This document shows positions 60,243 through 64,000 of a DNA stretch of 64,000 nucleotides, piece after piece (position 1 is the first letter of the stretch; the number at the start of each line of letters is the position of its first letter). The translations under genes were made by a program, and so were the position numbers. This stretch comes from Parapedobacter sp042666505 (lineage in GTDB: Bacteria > Bacteroidota > Bacteroidia > Sphingobacteriales > Sphingobacteriaceae), in NCBI RefSeq assembly GCF_042666505.1, contig NZ_JBHTDN010000009.1, positions 1 through 64,000 on the forward strand, given 5' to 3'. The notes below the pieces were generated by a model. That model made no database searches, was not told the origin of the DNA, and saw only the letters and a program-made list of their open reading frames with translations.

Positions 60243-62105
60243 TCATCGTGCTCTTATTAAAATGGCGGCCGCCTTTGTCGTGGTGATGCTGTCCAGGGGC
60301 GCCTTGGCGGAGGAGTCGTTTTCCCCCCGATTAAAACCCAGTTCATTGAAATGGATTTCCACATCATACTTATCGAGACTGAAACGCGTAGCCAGACCGC
60401 TTACCTCGATCGCCTCTGTCGTAAAGAGCTGATCCGCGTATTGCGCATACACGGAATCGACAAAGGCAGTGAAATTGTGACGAAAAACCGTATCGCCGTC
60501 CGGACTGTATAGCGAAACGGTATTGGAAATACTATCTATTTGCCGACGGGAAAGGTGGTTTGGATAATCACTTCCGACTTCCAACCGCAATGAATCTGCA
60601 CCCAATGCATATTGCCTTTTTGCATACCCGGTCCCCATATGAACCATCGGAATGATGTAATCATATCCGCGGATGTCATAGACCTGTTCGTAGCCCGACC
60701 GACCGTCGCCCAACCGGGTAAATGTAAATCGTTTGCTGCCATCGTCGTCTTCAATAACGTGTGCAAATAACCTGGCAAACTCGGACTCGCTCCCCCATTT
60801 ATCCGCTAGTAAGCTATCTACCTTTACCTTCCGGTCATCGGGTATTTTGGCCCGGATGACGTGGTGCTGGTTACGGGTGTTTAGGTACTGAAAAACATTG
60901 GCAATTTCATTCAGTGCGGAACGCTTCACCGGTCGGTCAAAGTCAATTTTTCCCGACGTCAGGGCTTCCTGCGTCGCCAACAACCGGTGGAAACGGCTAC
61001 TTTGACTGTTGAATGATACGCTGAAGACATTCCCGAACGGCGTCAATAAGCTCAGTGCGCCGACCACCAACAGACTTACCGGAATGGTTTTTATCTCATT
61101 TCGCCCGCGAAACAACTGATACACGGCGATGCCCGATAACCAAAGCGCCAATAATAGCACATAGTAACGATTTTCCGTGAAGCCATATGCGGCCACGCGT
61201 ACGCCGATTGCCACAAAAAGCAAGGCCAGCAGCGGCAACAGCGTCAGGTAAAAGCTCCGGGAAAAGAAACGGACCCATACTTTTTCAGTAACCTCGTATA
61301 GAGGATCAAGGAGAAGCAGTGATAATACCCCCAGAAAGCTATACGCCAGCACAAGGTAACTCACCCATCCTTTAGGCAGATCCCATTCCACCACAATCTT
61401 GATACCGTAGCTATACAGGATCACGAGGTAAATGACCAACAGGGGTACCAGTATATACTGCACGAAGAACCGCAGCACCGGCGGATAGGGTGCACTTTGC
61501 TTCAATACCGCCCACCCGTCTTTTGAAAAAAGCGCATAGATGAGGCTGCTTCCCAAGATTAGGACCGTCCAGGCCAGCCGTTCCCAAAAAACGCTGCCCA
61601 CGTCCAGGCCAAAGAGGTTTTCCACGGCTACGACGGCCAGTGCTAAGCCGCCCCAAAGCACTACGGTGAACACAGCTGTCTGCACCAGGTTGATAAATAA
61701 GCTCTTGTTATAAGACCAAAAGCCATCTGTATCGCCGCGTTTTAAAAAGGGCCCGGTTGCTGCCAGTAAATGAAAGCAGATCGAAGAAACGCCCAGAATG
61801 ATTGCGGTGACCGGTCCGAATTGCGATCCATCGAAATCCGGAAGCAGCACATAATAGGCGGCCAACACGAGAAATCCGACGATCGGCAGCGGCCACTTTA
61901 TGCGATAGCGTTGCTGGATGAGGTGCAATGCAAACAACAGGGAAATGCCCAGCATACCGACAAACCCCAGCTTGAGCAGCGGCTCGGAGGCCGACTGCGA
62001 TCGGTCGATGAATGCAGCGGTAGCCACGAGCGCTACGAGCAGCGCTCCGTAATACTGGCGTATTGCACGTGCAATATCCGTACCCAATGCCTTGATTTTA
62101 TCCAT
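60243..62105 (-). CDS. DUF4153 domain integral membrane protein
   Basis: 620 residues from ATG 62105. About thirteen hydrophobic helices fill residues 15-380 (first GALLVALVATAAFI), followed by a soluble C-terminal part (LATQEALTSGKIDFDRPVKRSALNEIANVFQYL). Length and hydrophobicity profile fit DUF4153 proteins of Bacteroidota; function unknown. Monocistronic by spacing, 52 bp from the sigma-factor start on the same strand, so read-through into that locus is possible. Confidence 0.8.
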   Translation of the reverse strand: MDKIKALGTDIARAIRQYYGALLVALVATAAFIDRSQSASEPLLKLGFVGMLGISLLFALHLIQQRYRIKWPLPIVGFLVLAAYYVLLPDFDGSQFGPVTAIILGVSSICFHLLAATGPFLKRGDTDGFWSYNKSLFINLVQTAVFTVVLWGGLALAVVAVENLFGLDVGSVFWERLAWTVLILGSSLIYALFSKDGWAVLKQSAPYPPVLRFFVQYILVPLLVIYLVILYSYGIKIVVEWDLPKGWVSYLVLAYSFLGVLSLLLLDPLYEVTEKVWVRFFSRSFYLTLLPLLALLFVAIGVRVAAYGFTENRYYVLLLALWLSGIAVYQLFRGRNEIKTIPVSLLVVGALSLLTPFGNVFSVSFNSQSSRFHRLLATQEALTSGKIDFDRPVKRSALNEIANVFQYLNTRNQHHVIRAKIPDDRKVKVDSLLADKWGSESEFARLFAHVIEDDDGSKRFTFTRLGDGRSGYEQVYDIRGYDYIIPMVHMGTGYAKRQYALGADSLRLEVGSDYPNHLSRRQIDSISNTVSLYSPDGDTVFRHNFTAFVDSVYAQYADQLFTTEAIEVSGLATRFSLDKYDVEIHFNELGFNRGENDSSAKAPLDSITTTKAAAILIRAR

Positions 62106-62240
62106 CAACACCAAAGGTAGTTAAAATGCCACAGCATAGGCGATCCGAATTGGTTTTTAAACCTGCTGCTCGCTAGCTGGAATCCGCTGCACGTCGCTTG
62201 CATCTCCACAAGGCTTGCGCTGAGCTGTAACCATCATTTA

Positions 62241-62321
62241 GGATCGCTTTGATATGCAATGCAACTGGAAGACTCGCTTCGCTTCATCCCCCAAGGTTGC
62301 TTATGCATACCAAAGCGATCC
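62241..62321. repeat. 18-bp imperfect inverted repeat with 45-bp spacer
   Basis: GGATCGCTTTGATATGCA (62241-62258) and TGCATACCAAAGCGATCC (62304-62321) are complementary at 17 of 18 positions. Pairing can extend inward (TGCAAC with GTTGC) with bulges. It lies between the FAD oxidoreductase stop and the DUF4153 start. Could be a transcript hairpin or a small inverted-repeat element. Confidence 0.65.
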
Positions 62322-62350
62322 CCTCAACAGCCATCACCTGCACAGCAGCA

Positions 62351-63994
62351 TTACTTTCTTAAAATTTGCTTCTCCGCCAGCAGCTGCCGCTCCAATTCGC
62401 TGTAATCCAAGTCCTGCACCGCACACTCCCGATCCAGCGCCAACGACGCGGCCAACGCAGCGCTCTGGCCAAGAATCATGAACACCGGCTCCATACGGAT
62501 GCTGCCGAAAGCAATATGCGAACTCGAAACACACACCGGCACCAGCAAGTTTTCGCACTCCTCTTTCTTCGGAATGATCGATCCATAAGCAATCCGATAA
62601 GGCCCGTTCGTCGAAACGCCAATGTCACCCTCATTCTGCACAAACCCATCCGGCTTTACGTAACGCTGCGTATTGTGCGAGTCAAGTGTGTACGATCCCA
62701 TTCCAACGGGATCGGTGATCTCCCGTTCGCTGAACGTGTCATGCTCCGTCATCACGTATTGCCCGATCATGCGCCGCGCCTCCCGGATGTACAGCTGGTG
62801 CGGCCAGTGGCCGTTATCGATAAATTCATCCTTTGCCAATCCCCATTGGACCATTTCCTGTCTCACCTCATCGGGTACCCGGGGATCATTGGCCAAAAAG
62901 TACATCAATCCCTTTTGGTAGTTTTCATGCGCCTTGATGATTTCCCGGCGGCGCTCGTAACTGGCCTCCGGGTAATCGTAATTCATGCCAATAAAATCCG
63001 TACTGAACGGCCCATGGTTATTCGTATCTGTCTTGCGGTTGGGGATGGGATCAAACTTCTCAAACGTCTCCCGCCAGCCTGCCGCAAACACACGGGCGAG
63101 CAACTCGTAATGTTCCGGATTGTAACCGTCTGGTTTGGGGAAGGCCACCCGGTTGTCCGGGTGATTGCTTAGGCACATGCGGAAACAGTAAGCCTGCACG
63201 CGATGATCCCCCTGCCCGTACCCACCCGGCGGCTCAGCTGATACGCCATACAGCAAACCGCTAGAACTGTCGCCGGGAATCTTATACGGACTGACATTGG
63301 AGGCAAACCAGTGTTTGTGGTGCAACACGCCGGTCTGGAGACCATTCCACTTTTCTCCATACACGCTATTTGCCTCCCGTCCGACGTGATAGCTTACCCC
63401 GGCTGCAGCCATCAGATCGCCTTCGTACGTAGCATCGATAAACATCTTGCCGCGATAAGTTGTCCCACTCAACGTGGTGATCGACCTGATTCGCCCGTCT
63501 TCCACCGCCACGCCCGCGTCGCGGTCCAGCCATTCGTCCCTGCGCACCTCTATATCGAACTCCTTCACGTAATCCTCGAACACCCGCTCAGCGACATGCG
63601 GCTCAAATATCCACATCGTACGCGCATCTCCGTCCATCGCAGGTGTACCCTGTCCCTTATTTCCATATTCTGCATGTTGCTGCCAACGCCATGCCGCACT
63701 ATCTTCATAATGAAGATATATGCGGTGATAGAAATCGCGGGCCAACCCGCCGATGGTCGACTTGTCGCCCGTATCGGTAAAGCCCAAACCGCCTGACGAC
63801 AAACCGCCCAGGTGTTGATCCGGCGATACCACGACCACCGATTTGCCCGACTGTTTGGCCTGTACTGCCGCGATAATCGCCGAAGCCGTACCGCCGTAGA
63901 TGATGATATCGGCTTCGAAGGCTTGTTGATCCGCTGTTTTACACGACTGGCAGATCCAAAGCAATACTACTACGAATATTAATCTATTTATCAT
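62351..63994 (-). CDS. secreted FAD-dependent oxidoreductase (PF12831 type)
   Basis: 547 residues. Lipoprotein-like N-terminus (INRLIFVVVLLWICQSCKTADQQ, lipobox WICQSC). FAD-binding Rossmann motif ADIIIYGGTASAIIAAVQAKQSGKSVVVV then LGGLSSGGLGFTD. Middle motifs RTMWIFEPHVAERVFEDYV and FIDATYEGDLMAAAGVSYHVGREAN, and a C-terminal flavin segment FGSIRMEPVFMILGQSAALAASLALD, are characteristic of the FAD_oxidored family, many members of which sit in polysaccharide-use loci. Substrate unknown. Only 6 bp of sequence lie before the start, so its operon context is outside the window. Confidence 0.88.
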   Translation of the reverse strand: MINRLIFVVVLLWICQSCKTADQQAFEADIIIYGGTASAIIAAVQAKQSGKSVVVVSPDQHLGGLSSGGLGFTDTGDKSTIGGLARDFYHRIYLHYEDSAAWRWQQHAEYGNKGQGTPAMDGDARTMWIFEPHVAERVFEDYVKEFDIEVRRDEWLDRDAGVAVEDGRIRSITTLSGTTYRGKMFIDATYEGDLMAAAGVSYHVGREANSVYGEKWNGLQTGVLHHKHWFASNVSPYKIPGDSSSGLLYGVSAEPPGGYGQGDHRVQAYCFRMCLSNHPDNRVAFPKPDGYNPEHYELLARVFAAGWRETFEKFDPIPNRKTDTNNHGPFSTDFIGMNYDYPEASYERRREIIKAHENYQKGLMYFLANDPRVPDEVRQEMVQWGLAKDEFIDNGHWPHQLYIREARRMIGQYVMTEHDTFSEREITDPVGMGSYTLDSHNTQRYVKPDGFVQNEGDIGVSTNGPYRIAYGSIIPKKEECENLLVPVCVSSSHIAFGSIRMEPVFMILGQSAALAASLALDRECAVQDLDYSELERQLLAEKQILRK

Positions 63995-64000
63995 TCCCTT

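Noticed and set aside
1..64000. CRISPR arrays, insertion sequences, toxin-antitoxin pairs or anti-phage systems
   Set aside because: No repeat-spacer arrays, transposase or recognisable defence genes were seen on either strand.

Overview
The window looks like chromosomal DNA of a Bacteroidota bacterium, probably family Sphingobacteriaceae. Evidence seen directly: promoters of the Bacteroidota type (TTG, 19-21 bp, TAnnTTTG) sit in front of tRNA genes, rpsU and others; most genes lack a Shine-Dalgarno sequence; an ECF sigma / FecR / TonB-dependent receptor locus carries an STN domain; and many family-typical small or DUF proteins are present (DUF3467, DUF6263, YqgE, DUF4153, TerC, short HPF). 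Genus cannot be settled from the sequence alone. No CRISPR array, insertion sequence, rRNA operon or intact prophage was seen.

Layout. 1-1,310: 5' end of a fatty acid desaturase, a gene-poor decayed stretch beside tRNA-Ser(TGA), and tRNA-Arg(TCT). 1.4-10.1 kb: small membrane protein, DUF3467, M42 peptidase, a 47-aa conserved small protein, TerC, acyl-CoA dehydrogenase, DUF6263, a helix-hairpin-helix protein with apt, the rpsU-xerC-hpf cluster, a frameshifted thermonuclease and tRNA-Met(CAT). 10.2-17.8 kb: HAD phosphatase, lipid kinase, surE, yqgE, Na+/alanine symporter, tRNA-His(GTG), htpG and an unknown secreted protein. 18-23 kb: a probable osmotic-stress pair, kup and a fused glucosylglycerol-phosphate phosphatase/synthase. 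23-33 kb: porin and amt, purL, patatin-mgsA-coaA, thyA-folA-mscS. 33-39.3 kb: a complete RND efflux operon (tetR-tolC-adaptor-pump) with a visible operator. 39.5-43.3 kb: Nudix-type regulator divergent from pfkA-sugar kinase-gapA. 43.3-48.5 kb: mnmA, tRNA-Phe(GAA), homocysteine methyltransferase, AraC regulator, VOC protein, a cupin gene broken by an internal deletion and a His-rich lipoprotein. 48.6-54 kb: a HxHxH/CxxC membrane protein divergent from a DUF389 protein, an FtsX-type permease behind a sigma-54-like promoter, and a universal stress protein. 54-60.2 kb: a cell-surface signalling and uptake locus (ECF sigma, FecR, TonB-dependent receptor, lipoprotein). 60.2-64 kb: DUF4153 membrane protein and a secreted FAD oxidoreductase.

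The most informative signals are regulatory. rpsU (bS21) and hpf carry near-perfect Shine-Dalgarno sequences in a lineage that mostly does not use them. Two 17-bp TTGCAA-type sites lie over symmetric divergent promoters at 48,967-49,014. Twin TGTCCG-N4-CGnACA sites lie about 100 bp upstream of a -24/-12 element before the FtsX-type permease. Palindromic operators were found for the TetR and pfkA promoters.

No wholly new multi-gene system is obvious. Most of the window is housekeeping and transport.
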